Position numbers and translations under genes: made by a program | Notes under the pieces: generated by a model | The model's database searches: none | The model's input: only the letters and a program-made list of their open reading frames with translations | What the model was told of the DNA's origin: nothing | Shown: positions 1 through 10,702 of the stretch, piece by piece | How positions within the stretch are numbered: position 1 is the stretch's first letter | Layout: each line of letters starts with the position of its first letter | Origin: Pedobacter sandarakinus | GTDB taxonomy: Bacteria; Bacteroidota; Bacteroidia; Sphingobacteriales; Sphingobacteriaceae | Assembly (NCBI RefSeq): GCF_026240095.1 | Contig: NZ_JAPIVG010000003.1 | Coordinates: forward strand, 62,001 to 126,000 | Reading direction: 5' to 3' | Length of the DNA: 64,000 nt

Positions 1-2593
<2,593 letters not shown>

Positions 2594-2988
2594 TTTTCGA
2601 ATGTTAGAAAGTAGATCACGCCTAGCGCCTGTTGGAAATTCATAAGGAAATCTGACAGGCTCTTTTTTTAATCAGAGTAATGTTGCACTACGACCGATGG
2701 TGATTTAAGGTTCTATGTATATGCAAAACGCTATACTGGGGATTAATAAGTGAATCTATTCTTAGAAGTTTTGCTTTTTATGGTTAATCAGCAAATCTTT
2801 CGTAAAACTTCAGAATTTCTTCAGAGTTTATCTATATTTTTGTTACAAAGGTTTCGAAAAAATATTTTTTCATGATATCCGTTTGTTAACGTTACCAGAT
2901 CAACCCTGCTCATCGATACCAACAGATTGTCTATCGAAAACACCGTTGAATTTTTTATCGCTTTGCTTAACTTGATTTTGAATAAATT
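2594..2988. other. Intergenic region between the efflux operon and the redox gene cluster
   Basis: No open reading frame is credible here. It holds the putative terminator of the efflux operon at its left end. A good -7-like box TATTTTTG lies at 2835-2842, but no TTTG was found at the matching -33 distance. A second weak promoter-like pair is TTG at 2946 with TAACTTG at 2968-2974, spaced 19. Either could serve the Rieske gene. Confidence 0.5.
2627..2668 (+). terminator. Putative rho-independent terminator of the cus-like operon
   Basis: GCCTGT and ACAGGC can pair across a loop of about 24 bases, followed by TCTTTTTTT. The stem is only 6 bp and the loop is long, so this is a moderate call. 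It sits 34 bases after the adaptor stop codon. Confidence 0.5.
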
Positions 2989-3414
2989 ATGGATAGAAAA
3001 GACTTTCTAAACAGTATTGGCATTAGCGCTGCTGCTTTTGCATTGCTAAATTGCATTGGATGCAAGAAAAATGAGCCTGGCAGCACTGCAGATACTGCTG
3101 GCCCCACCAATGTTAGTTTTACCTTAGACCTTAGTCTTGCCGCCAATGCCGCTTTATTAAACAATGGAGGTTCTTTGGTAACTAATGGTGTAATTGTTGC
3201 CAGAACCAATACGGGCGCATACATTGCGGTGCAGCGCTCCTGCACACATGAAAGCTATACCCTAAATTATCAACCCGGAAGCAGTAGATTTTACTGTCCG
3301 AATCATGGCGCAACATTTTCTGAATCGGGTGCGGTAACTGGTGGGCCAACAAATCGCTCTTTAACCGTATACAACACCCAGCTTAACGGAACCAGTTTAA
3401 AAATTTATTCTTAG
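2989..3414 (+). CDS. Rieske [2Fe-2S] domain lipoprotein
   Basis: A small exported electron carrier of 141 residues. The N-terminus MDRKDFLNSIGISAAAFALL has a hydrophobic core ending in a Cys (CIGC), consistent with a lipoprotein; the twin-arginine pattern is incomplete (DRKDF). The Rieske ligands are visible as SCTH (residues ~84-86) and CPNHG (~103-107), separated by a short insert around YQPGSSRFY. This is the minimal Rieske fold with no oxygenase or cytochrome domain. It is the first of five closely spaced genes, 4 bases before the thioredoxin-like gene. The partner and redox role are unknown. Confidence 0.85.
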   Translation: MDRKDFLNSIGISAAAFALLNCIGCKKNEPGSTADTAGPTNVSFTLDLSLAANAALLNNGGSLVTNGVIVARTNTGAYIAVQRSCTHESYTLNYQPGSSRFYCPNHGATFSESGAVTGGPTNRSLTVYNTQLNGTSLKIYS

Positions 3415-3418
3415 TATT

Positions 3419-3847
3419 ATGAAGTTATTGTTTGTAGCCCTTTTGGGATTTTTTCTAACGCCTACAGTTTGGATGCAAAATTTTTCTGAAGCACAGAAAG
3501 AAGCAAAATCTACCCATAAGCAGATTTTAATCAATTTCTCCGGATCTGATTGGTGTGGACCGTGTATCCGCTTGAAAAGTGAAATTTTTGAAACACAGGA
3601 TTTTGAAACATATGCCGATGGCAATTTGATTTTGGTTAAGGCCGATTTTCCGAGGCAAAAGAAAAACCAGCTCGCTAAGGAACAAGTTAAACTGAACGAA
3701 CAACTTGCTGAAACATATAACAAGGATGGCAAATTTCCATTTACCGTTTTGGTTGATGAAAATGGAAAAGTCCTTAAAACCTGGGATGGTTTTCCCGGAG
3801 AAAGTCCAGCGGCTTTTGTTGCTGAAATAGCAAAGAATTCAAAGTAA
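3419..3847 (+). CDS. Exported thioredoxin-like protein
   Basis: 142 residues with an N-terminal hydrophobic signal (LLFVALLGFFLTPTVWM) and the thioredoxin active site WCGPC at about residues 43-47, in the context INFSGSDWCGPCIRLKSE. This SDWCGPC variant is typical of the thioredoxin_7/DsbE-like group that works in the periplasm. The C-terminal half keeps the cis-Pro region (KFPFTVLVDENGKVL). Its stop codon directly abuts the ApbE start. The likely role is keeping Cys residues of neighbouring exported proteins reduced (inference). Confidence 0.85.
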   Translation: MKLLFVALLGFFLTPTVWMQNFSEAQKEAKSTHKQILINFSGSDWCGPCIRLKSEIFETQDFETYADGNLILVKADFPRQKKNQLAKEQVKLNEQLAETYNKDGKFPFTVLVDENGKVLKTWDGFPGESPAAFVAEIAKNSK

Positions 3848-4786
3848 ATGCTGATGCAGGCTGCCATTTCTGTAAATAGGGTGCTCAAACTTATGGGTAA
3901 CCGATTCGAGTTCACTGTTATTGCTGATAGTGATGCGATTGGCAATGAGGCTATAGATGCTGCGGTGGCAGAAGTACAACGGATTGAAGCCCTGCTGACC
4001 ACATTTAACAATGGCAGCCAAACCAGCCTAATTAACGATTGTGCCGGAGTACAGCCAGTCGCCGTAGATGCAGAAGTGATTAACCTAATAGAGCGTTCTA
4101 TTAAAATTTCTGAGATTACGGATGGCGCTTTTGATATCACCTACGGATCTATAGATAAAAAGCTTTGGAACTTCGATAAAACCATGACGAGTTTGCCAGA
4201 TGAGGCAACAGCCTTAGCGGCCGTGGCACTGATCGACTATAAAAATGTGCTAATAGATAAACAAAGCAATACTGTGTTTTTAAAAAATATCGGTATGCGG
4301 ATAGGTTTTGGAGGAATAGGCAAAGGTTATGCTGCAGACCGTGCAAAAATTGTTTTGCGTAAAATGGGTATAGAAAGTGGTATTGTAAATGCTGCAGGAG
4401 ATTTAATTACCTGGGGCTTGCAGCCCAATGGTAAACCCTGGACAGTAGGCATTGCCGATCCGGAACAAACCAACAGGCCATTCTCTTCACTCAAGATTAG
4501 CGATATGGCTATAGCAACCAGCGGCGATTATGAGAAATTTATAACCATTGGCGGCAAACGCTATTCGCATACCATCGACCCGAAAACTGGTTTGCCTGTA
4601 TCTGGAGTTAAAAGTGTGAGTATTATCTGCCCGAGTGCAGAACTTGCCGATGCATTAGCTACTCCCGTTGTGGTAATGGGCGTAAAGGTAGGGTTGGAGC
4701 TCATCAACCAGATAAAACATGTGGCCTGCATAATTGTCGATGATGATGATCGGGTGTACACCTCAAATAATATTAATGTGATTTAA
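3848..4786 (+). CDS. apbE: FAD:protein FMN transferase (ApbE family)
   Basis: ApbE attaches FMN covalently to Thr or Ser of extracytoplasmic flavoproteins using FAD. The 312-residue protein has the family landmarks: EVQRIEALLTTFNNGSQTSLIN near the N-terminus, DGAFDITYGSIDKKLW, the flavin-binding GFGGIGKGYAADRA, NAAGDLITWG, and the C-terminal YSHTIDPKTGLPV. No clear signal peptide is seen, unlike many periplasmic ApbE proteins. It lies between the thioredoxin-like and DUF4266 genes with 0 and 2 bases of spacing. No neighbouring protein shows a full flavinylation motif, so its substrate here is open. Confidence 0.92.
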   Translation: MLMQAAISVNRVLKLMGNRFEFTVIADSDAIGNEAIDAAVAEVQRIEALLTTFNNGSQTSLINDCAGVQPVAVDAEVINLIERSIKISEITDGAFDITYGSIDKKLWNFDKTMTSLPDEATALAAVALIDYKNVLIDKQSNTVFLKNIGMRIGFGGIGKGYAADRAKIVLRKMGIESGIVNAAGDLITWGLQPNGKPWTVGIADPEQTNRPFSSLKISDMAIATSGDYEKFITIGGKRYSHTIDPKTGLPVSGVKSVSIICPSAELADALATPVVVMGVKVGLELINQIKHVACIIVDDDDRVYTSNNINVI

Positions 4787-4788
4787 AT

Positions 4789-5019
4789 ATGAAGTTTTCC
4801 AAAAGGTTTTTTCTAGCTGGATTTGTGGCCATAACCGCCCTCACCATGTTAAGTTCTTGCAGTAGCGTTAAGCCCTATCAAAAAAGCAAAATTAATGATG
4901 CTGATATGTCGCTTTCTTCTCGTAAAGTTCAAAAGTTTGAGCAAAGTTTCCAGCTCTATCGCGAAGGTGCCTCCGGTGCTAATGGCGGTAAAAGTGGTGG
5001 TGGTTGCGGTTGTAACTAA
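4789..5019 (+). CDS. Small Gly/Cys-tailed lipoprotein of the DUF4266 type
   Basis: 76 residues. A signal with lipobox (MLSSCSS, Cys near residue 24) is followed by a short conserved middle part (LSSRKVQKFEQSFQLYREGASG) and a glycine-rich tail ending GGGCGCN. I recognise this as the DUF4266 family, which habitually neighbours DUF3570 and ApbE genes. The two tail Cys residues could bind metal or be modified, and the SGAN sequence only partly resembles the ApbE acceptor pattern SGAT/S. The function is unknown. It starts 2 bases after apbE. Confidence 0.8.
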   Translation: MKFSKRFFLAGFVAITALTMLSSCSSVKPYQKSKINDADMSLSSRKVQKFEQSFQLYREGASGANGGKSGGGCGCN

Positions 5020-5034
5020 TATCTAGATAACAGG

Positions 5035-6246
5035 ATGAGAAAAATTTATCTCCACGTGCTTTTTATGTACTTCGGTATCTTAAGCACCTACGCACAAACC
5101 AAACCAACAGCCGTAAAAAGCGATACCAGTAATTATCAGTCTCGGAAGCTGAAAATAGATGAGGTAAACCTGGTTTCGGCTTACTATCATCAAGAGGGAA
5201 ATAACTCTGCAGTAACCGGCGGAATTGGTACCGAAACCCTTAGCGATTTTGCCAATACCATAGACTTACAAATGTCTAAATTTAACAAAAACGGGAGGAA
5301 AAACACCTTCCTTTTTGAGCTTGGTGTAGATCATTATTCTTCAGCATCATCTGATAATATTGACCCAAGCACCATATCATCTGCTTCATCTGCAGATATT
5401 CGCATATATCCATCCCTAAACTGGACACAATCTAACGAAGAAACCGGTAATTCGTTTGGGTTCACCGGATCTTATTCAACCGAGTTCGATTATCAATCGT
5501 TAGGTGCGGCATTTAATTTAACCCGCTTATCTAAAGACAAGAATACGCAATTCGATTTTAGGCTTCAGGCCTTTCTAGATCAGTGGACGGTTATTTTACC
5601 TATAGAATTGCGAACGGGCAATGCAGGACGCAATGGTGAGCAGTATGATACGGCGCCGAGAAACTCTTTCAGCACCTCGTTCTCTCTATCGCAGGTAATA
5701 AACCAGAAATTTCAGGCGGCGTTAATTATTGAGCCATCTTACCAGAAAGGATTACTGGCGACAAAATATCAGCGCAACTACTTTACTGATGGCTCTTTGC
5801 GTGCAGAAACCCTTCCAGATAAACGTTACAAGTTGCCAATTGGCTTAAGGATGAATTATTTTCTTGATGACCGATTTGTGATTAGAACCTTTTATCGATA
5901 CTACATGGATAACTGGGGCATCAGAGCCCATACGGCCGAGCTGGAAGTACCTGTTAAAATCAATTCGTTTTTTTCCATTAGTCCATTCTATCGCTACAAT
6001 AACCAAACAGGAACCAGGTATTTTGCACCTTATGGTCAACACCAGCCAAGTGCTGCCTATTTTACCAGCGACTATGATCTTTCTACCCTTACCAGCGATT
6101 TTTATGGGGCGGGCATAAGATTTGCACCACCAAAAGGTGTTTTCGGATGGCAACGGTTAAACATGCTAGAATTAAGGTACGGGCATTATTCGAGGTCGAC
6201 GAGTTTGGTGTCGAACATTTTATCACTTAATTTGAAATTTAAATAG
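5035..6246 (+). CDS. Predicted outer-membrane beta-barrel protein (DUF3570)
   Basis: 403 residues with a signal peptide (MYFGILSTYAQ) followed by many amphipathic strands with alternating aromatic residues (FRLQAFLDQWTVILP, FVIRTFYRYYMDNWG, LELRYGHYSRS), ending in a strand. This is the pattern of an outer-membrane barrel, and the sequence matches the DUF3570 type that accompanies DUF4266. It is the last gene of the five-gene redox unit, 15 bases after the DUF4266 gene. It may anchor or export the small lipoprotein; this is inference from constant pairing. Confidence 0.82.
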   Translation: MRKIYLHVLFMYFGILSTYAQTKPTAVKSDTSNYQSRKLKIDEVNLVSAYYHQEGNNSAVTGGIGTETLSDFANTIDLQMSKFNKNGRKNTFLFELGVDHYSSASSDNIDPSTISSASSADIRIYPSLNWTQSNEETGNSFGFTGSYSTEFDYQSLGAAFNLTRLSKDKNTQFDFRLQAFLDQWTVILPIELRTGNAGRNGEQYDTAPRNSFSTSFSLSQVINQKFQAALIIEPSYQKGLLATKYQRNYFTDGSLRAETLPDKRYKLPIGLRMNYFLDDRFVIRTFYRYYMDNWGIRAHTAELEVPVKINSFFSISPFYRYNNQTGTRYFAPYGQHQPSAAYFTSDYDLSTLTSDFYGAGIRFAPPKGVFGWQRLNMLELRYGHYSRSTSLVSNILSLNLKFK

Positions 6247-6421
6247 CCAAGTGGAGCGGCGGTATCACCATTCAAATTTTTGTATTTAACCCTGTGCCAA
6301 TAACGTTACAAAAGGTGTTGTTGAGCGCAAAGCATTGCAAAATTTTAATCGACGGTACCGCTTCTTTTATTTTAGTATTTCTTCTGGAAGCTCATTGTAT
6401 GGGAGAAATGCCACAACATTT

Positions 6422-7294
6422 TCACCATAGCAATTCTTTTTTTCCCAAGAGACCTAGCAAACCACCCGTATGTATGGCCAAAATGTTTTCATTTGGAAGG
6501 ATGACCTGCTTGTTGCACAAATCTGTAATGGCATAAAACAGCTTTGCAGTATAAATAGGGTCGATTAGTACTCCTGTTTCGTTGATAAAACTTTTTATAA
6601 AATCTAGTAATTCGGGGGTAGTTTTTGCGTACCCACCGAAATGATAATTTGTATGGAGCTTAAGATGGTTGGATAGGGGAGTGTATTTCGCAATTTCATT
6701 ACCAATAAAATCGCCGCCTTTTAAAACAGGTACAACATGCAACCTGGATTTTAAATCACCAGTATGAATTCCACTCAGCAATCCTGCAGCGGTGGTTCCT
6801 GTTCCTGCGGCTACAAAAATATGATCGTAAACAGTTGGCAGCTCAGTTATAATTTCAGCACATCCCTGTACAGCCACTGCAGAAGCACCGCCTTCATCTA
6901 TAAAGTAACAATTGCTATCGGCAGCAAAATGTTCATTGTACAGTTCCTGCTTATGCTTGTACCGTTCGCGATCAACAAAGATGAGTTGCATGCCATACAG
7001 GCTACAGATCAATAGCATCTCGTTCTTAACCACTTCGCCTCTTACAAATGCGGTAGCTTTATAGCCAAATTTTGCTGCCGCTGCTGCTGTCGCCACCAGG
7101 TGATTAGAATATGCACCACCAAATGTTACCAAATGATTTTTGTTTTGCCGATTGGCATCCTGCAAAAGGTATTTAAGCTTGCGCCATTTATTGCCAGAGA
7201 TATACGGATCTATTAGATCATCTCGTTTTACGAATAAATTACCGTGGCGGTGGTAGTTTAGTTTTTGAACTGGGCTATACAAATTTTCGAACAC
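6422..7294 (-). CDS. PLP-dependent ACC deaminase / D-cysteine desulfhydrase-like enzyme
   Basis: 290 residues of the tryptophan-synthase-beta fold. The PLP lysine sits in YISGNKWRKLKYLL (K near residue 36), followed by the substrate loop GGAYSNHLVATAAAAA and the phosphate-binding glycines GTGTTAAG. This set is typical of 1-aminocyclopropane-1-carboxylate deaminase or D-cysteine desulfhydrase; annotated ACC deaminases and DcyD differ in a few active-site residues that I cannot assign here. It is convergent with the DUF3570 gene. A terminator for the upstream gene separates it from that gene, so it is probably transcribed alone. Confidence 0.83.
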   Translation of the reverse strand: MFENLYSPVQKLNYHRHGNLFVKRDDLIDPYISGNKWRKLKYLLQDANRQNKNHLVTFGGAYSNHLVATAAAAAKFGYKATAFVRGEVVKNEMLLICSLYGMQLIFVDRERYKHKQELYNEHFAADSNCYFIDEGGASAVAVQGCAEIITELPTVYDHIFVAAGTGTTAAGLLSGIHTGDLKSRLHVVPVLKGGDFIGNEIAKYTPLSNHLKLHTNYHFGGYAKTTPELLDFIKSFINETGVLIDPIYTAKLFYAITDLCNKQVILPNENILAIHTGGLLGLLGKKELLW

Positions 7295-7305
7295 CCCGTA
7301 AAAGT

Positions 7306-7336
7306 AAAAAACACCCTAAACAGTTAAGGTGTTTTT
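7306..7336 (-). terminator. Rho-independent terminator after the outer-membrane protein gene
   Basis: AAAAAACACC and GGTGTTTTT form a perfect stem over a 12-base loop. On the minus strand the stem ends in a U-run. It lies 23 bases downstream of the stop of the 7359-8384 gene and just before the deaminase start. Confidence 0.85.
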
Positions 7337-7358
7337 GTTGCAATATTTACCGAAAGGC

Positions 7359-8384
7359 CTATTTTCCTATGCCAAAGCCAAAGCCTGCGTTAACCATACT
7401 GTACTTCGCTTGCGTATAAGACGAGTAAAATTTAAAGAAACCGAATTTCAACTGAAAACCGATCGATGCACGCATGCCATCAATATCGGTTTGTTTTATT
7501 GCAATGGGATCTACGTAAGTTACCGAACTTGTTGCGCTGGTAGCAAAGCGGTAAGTACCCAAGGCTTTTAAATCGGTTTTAGCCGTTTGGTAGCCTACGC
7601 TGGCAAAAGGCGTAAAAAATAGAAGGTTTTTAGAAACAATGGCCTCGATGTTTACACCGTTAAATTTAGCGTCAATGCGTTGGTCTGAATTTGCTACGTT
7701 ATCAATATTCAAATCCAGGTGATATTGGTATTGTGTAAAGCCACCGGCAATGGCAATATCCACTGGAACCAGTTTTGTAGATTTACCCATAATTAGCGGC
7801 AAGAGTTCTATTTTTGCCCCGACACCAATCATAGAAAGGCTGCCCAAATCGCTACCGAGCTTAATCTTCGGCATTGCCCTCAGTGAAATATCTATGTTTT
7901 TAGGTAAGCCTAACGTGGCTTGAATTTGGGCCGAAGGAACAATGTGGAAGCCAACACCTTGTGGGAGGTTAAAAAATTTGCCTGTAGGAAAGCCATTGCT
8001 GGTGTAAACCTCCATTCGTCCACCAACCTGGCTATTGCCGAAAGCGGTTGGCCCTTCTGGCGATGCGCCAGGTGCAGGTTTAATGTTATTTAATCCGAGT
8101 GTGTTTACGTTATACGTTCTGGCAGATTGTGGTACAAAAGCGCCCGAAGCCGATACCCTAAGATCGAATTTTAAAAATCCTTTTGCTTTCGCCGTATTGC
8201 TCCAACCATCACTTAAGCCTTGCCCTAAACCTTTGTACAGCGGGTCGAAATAAGCATTAACGAGTTTAGTTGCATCTGCCGGACCAGAAACAAACAGACT
8301 TCCCACATCTTGTTGGGCTTTTGCTTCAGGTGCAAAATAGCCAATAAAGAAGGCTGCTAAGCCTATTATTAAGAAACGTTTCAT
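7359..8384 (-). CDS. Outer-membrane beta-barrel-like protein (resembles DUF6588)
   Basis: 341 residues with a signal peptide ending APEAKAQ and a C-terminal half of alternating beta strands (NLLFFTPFASVGYQTAKT, SIGFQLKFGFFKFYSSYTQ), as in small outer-membrane barrels. The N-terminal part DATKLVNAYFDPLYKGLGQGLSDGW matches conserved Bacteroidota proteins annotated DUF6588; I give that name from memory. Function is unknown. The gene stands alone, divergent from the pseudouridine synthase, with a strong terminator behind it. Confidence 0.7.
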   Translation of the reverse strand: MKRFLIIGLAAFFIGYFAPEAKAQQDVGSLFVSGPADATKLVNAYFDPLYKGLGQGLSDGWSNTAKAKGFLKFDLRVSASGAFVPQSARTYNVNTLGLNNIKPAPGASPEGPTAFGNSQVGGRMEVYTSNGFPTGKFFNLPQGVGFHIVPSAQIQATLGLPKNIDISLRAMPKIKLGSDLGSLSMIGVGAKIELLPLIMGKSTKLVPVDIAIAGGFTQYQYHLDLNIDNVANSDQRIDAKFNGVNIEAIVSKNLLFFTPFASVGYQTAKTDLKALGTYRFATSATSSVTYVDPIAIKQTDIDGMRASIGFQLKFGFFKFYSSYTQAKYSMVNAGFGFGIGK

Positions 8385-8475
8385 GATGAGTTTGTATGGA
8401 ATAATTTTATTTCATCTAAGATAGCGCAGTTTTTTTAATTCTAAAATCATTTCCACAATCTTGGTTGTAAAACTC

Positions 8476-8483
8476 TATTTTTG
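8476..8483 (+). promoter_or_regulatory. Bacteroidota -7 box immediately before the pseudouridine synthase start
   Basis: TATTTTTG matches TAnnTTTG exactly and ends 4 bases before the ATG at 8488. No good TTTG was found at the expected -33 position. If used, the transcript would be almost leaderless. Confidence 0.5.
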
Positions 8484-8487
8484 CAGC

Positions 8488-9516
8488 ATGGAAAATGTGG
8501 TCGAATTGCAGGAAACAGAAGAGCAGGAATTATATGAACATTTAAAAATTGTAGTCGATAAAGGTCAATCGCTTTTACGTATCGATAAGTTTTTAATGGT
8601 TCGTGTAGAAAATGCATCGCGTAACCGCATCCAAAATGCAATTGATGCAGGTAATGTACTGGTAAACCAAAAGCAGATTAAAGCAAGCTATAAGGTTAAA
8701 CCTTTTGATGAAATTTCTATTGTCCTTCCTCATCCGCCACGCGATACCGAAGTTTATCCGGAAGATATTCCACTGGATATTGTTTATGAAGACAGCGATT
8801 TGTTGGTGGTAAATAAAGCTGCAGGCATGGTAGTGCACCCTGGCTTTAATAATTACACCGGTACGCTGGTAAATGCATTGGCTTTCCATTTCGAGCAATT
8901 GCCGCAGTTACCCGGCAACGATGGCAGGCCAGGCTTGGTACACCGAATTGATAAAGACACCTCCGGATTGTTACTCATCTCTAAAAACGAAAAATCGATT
9001 ACCCACCTGGCAAGGCAATTTTTCGACCATAGCATAACCCGAAAGTACATTGCACTGGTTTGGGGCGATTTAGAAACAGATGGAACGGTTAATGGCTATA
9101 TTGGGCGAAGTATAAAAGATAGGCGGGTAATGGACATTTACGACGATGAAACAAAAGGTAAATGGTCGGTAACGCATTATAAAATTTTAAAGCGTTTGGG
9201 TTACGTTACCCTCATCAGCTGCGAATTAGAAACCGGGCGTACACACCAAATTCGTGCCCACATGCAACACATTGGCCACCCATTATTTAGCGATGCCATG
9301 TATGGTGGCGATAAGATTTTAAAAGGAACTACGTTTAATAAATACAAGCAGTTTGTGGATAATTGCTTCGAATTGTTGCCCAGGCAGGCGTTACATGCGC
9401 AAAGCCTCGGTTTTATACACCCCACAACCAAAGCATTTATGCATTTTGAATCGCCCTTGCCGGCAGACTTTAAGGCTGCACTACAAAAATGGGAAAATTA
9501 CGTTGCCGCTTCGTAG
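8488..9516 (+). CDS. RluA-family 23S rRNA pseudouridine synthase (RluD-like)
   Basis: The enzyme isomerises specific uridines in 23S rRNA. An N-terminal S4 RNA-binding domain (LRIDKFLMVRVENASRNRIQNAI) is followed by the catalytic domain with the signature HRIDKDTSGLLL, whose Asp is the nucleophile, and the motif ETGRTHQIRAHMQHIGHPL. I chose the ATG at 8488 (MENVVELQ) rather than an upstream in-frame ATG at 8461, because the nine extra residues are not family-like and overlap the promoter box. The next gene starts on the base after its stop codon. Confidence 0.9.
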   Translation: MENVVELQETEEQELYEHLKIVVDKGQSLLRIDKFLMVRVENASRNRIQNAIDAGNVLVNQKQIKASYKVKPFDEISIVLPHPPRDTEVYPEDIPLDIVYEDSDLLVVNKAAGMVVHPGFNNYTGTLVNALAFHFEQLPQLPGNDGRPGLVHRIDKDTSGLLLISKNEKSITHLARQFFDHSITRKYIALVWGDLETDGTVNGYIGRSIKDRRVMDIYDDETKGKWSVTHYKILKRLGYVTLISCELETGRTHQIRAHMQHIGHPLFSDAMYGGDKILKGTTFNKYKQFVDNCFELLPRQALHAQSLGFIHPTTKAFMHFESPLPADFKAALQKWENYVAAS

Positions 9517-10359
9517 ATGATGTATTCACAATATCTATTATTTAATGATGAATTTTACCCGGTTGATGCTGCTGTTTTAACGGCAGCTAACCGCGGGTTT
9601 AAATTTGGCGATGGGCTATTTGAAAGTATGCGTATGATTAGCAATAAGCTGCAATTTGCAGACTTGCATGCCGATAGGCTGGCAGCCGGTATGAAAGCAC
9701 TTAAAATTGATGGATACAACCTCATAGACGATTATTTTTTACGTCAGAAAACCGCAGACCTTGCCAAAAAAAATAAGTGGGGCGGTAATGCCCGTTTCCG
9801 CTTAGCCATTTACAGGCAGGGCGCTGGTGTATATACGCCAGAAACCAATAAATCTGCTTACGTGCTCGAGGGGATTTCTTTGCAAGCATCAACCTACCAA
9901 TTAAATGCAAAGGGCCTTATTATCGATGTTTATGATGAAATGACAAAGCCTGTACATCTGCTTTCTAATTTCAAAACTGCAAATGCATTGCTGTATGTAA
10001 TGGCTGGTCTTTTTAAAACGCAACATAGACTAGATGAAGCTATTATCTTAAATCAGCATGGTTTTATATGCGAGAGCATCAGTTCTAATGTATTTGTAGT
10101 TTATAATAAGCAAATTTATACCCCTGCATTAACCGAGGGCTGTGTAAGTGGCGTAATGCGTACTGCGGTAATGCAAATCTGCAAATTGAATAATATTCCA
10201 CTTATCGAAGCACAAATAAGCCCGGAAATATTAAAAGAGGCCGAAGAAGTTTTTATTACCAATGCCACCCAAGGCATACAATGGATTATGGGCTACGGCC
10301 GCAAAAGGTATTTTAATGAATATGCTAAGTTTTTAAGCGAAAAATTAAATCTCTTATAA
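9517..10359 (+). CDS. Class IV aminotransferase (BCAT / aminodeoxychorismate lyase fold)
   Basis: 280 residues with the fold-type IV signature: AANRGFKFGDGLFESMR at the N-terminus, Arg-rich substrate loop, and the PLP lysine in LSNFKTANALLYVMAG. The stretch ITNATQGIQWI near the end belongs to the cofactor-binding region. Branched-chain aminotransferase, D-amino-acid transaminase and 4-amino-4-deoxychorismate lyase share these features, so the substrate is not assigned. It follows the rRNA modification gene without spacing, implying co-transcription. Confidence 0.8.
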   Translation: MMYSQYLLFNDEFYPVDAAVLTAANRGFKFGDGLFESMRMISNKLQFADLHADRLAAGMKALKIDGYNLIDDYFLRQKTADLAKKNKWGGNARFRLAIYRQGAGVYTPETNKSAYVLEGISLQASTYQLNAKGLIIDVYDEMTKPVHLLSNFKTANALLYVMAGLFKTQHRLDEAIILNQHGFICESISSNVFVVYNKQIYTPALTEGCVSGVMRTAVMQICKLNNIPLIEAQISPEILKEAEEVFITNATQGIQWIMGYGRKRYFNEYAKFLSEKLNLL

Positions 10360-10669
10360 CTTGGAAAGCAATACCGGTGGTTAATAGGTTAAAGCAGTCC
10401 CGTCTTTTGCTTAATGCCATGAAAAATGGCATAACGCTGTCAGCCAGGTTTAGATAAATTTGCCTGTGCTACAACAGCATACAACCGCTATTTTGATGGT
10501 GCTTTGCCATGCGCATTTTAAATAGATTAAAGGTTTTTTCAACGCATGTTGCGATGGTGATCTATTAAAAATGCGAATTGTTTTACGGTGTTTAAGTATT
10601 TGTTTAGCAGTTGTTTGTAGTGTTTTTTCGTCAAATTTATTGCTATGTGAAACTTTCGTATATTTGGGT
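10360..10669 (+). other. Non-coding stretch left of the cassette array
   Basis: No supported gene. A perfect 7-bp hairpin ATGCCAT/ATGGCAT with a GAAAA loop lies at 10414-10432 without a T-run. The last 30 bases hold a promoter-like sequence that abuts the first cassette core site. No integrase gene or fragment was recognised here. Confidence 0.5.
10640..10666 (+). promoter_or_regulatory. Promoter-like sequence reading into the cassette array
   Basis: TTG at 10640-10642 and an exact TATATTTG -7 box at 10659-10666, spaced 16 bases (short of the usual ~19). It ends 3 bases before the core site GTTATAG at 10670, the position expected for a cassette promoter. Confidence 0.5.
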
Positions 10670-10702
10670 GTTATAGGTAACCATAAAAACGACAGTACTA
10701 AA

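Noticed and set aside
5035..6246. DUF3570 protein as the ApbE flavinylation target
   Set aside because: No SGAT/S-type acceptor motif was seen in the sequence.
10414..10432. Hairpin ATGCCAT-GAAAA-ATGGCAT as a terminator of the aminotransferase gene
   Set aside because: No T-run follows on either strand; kept only as a note in the intergenic entry.
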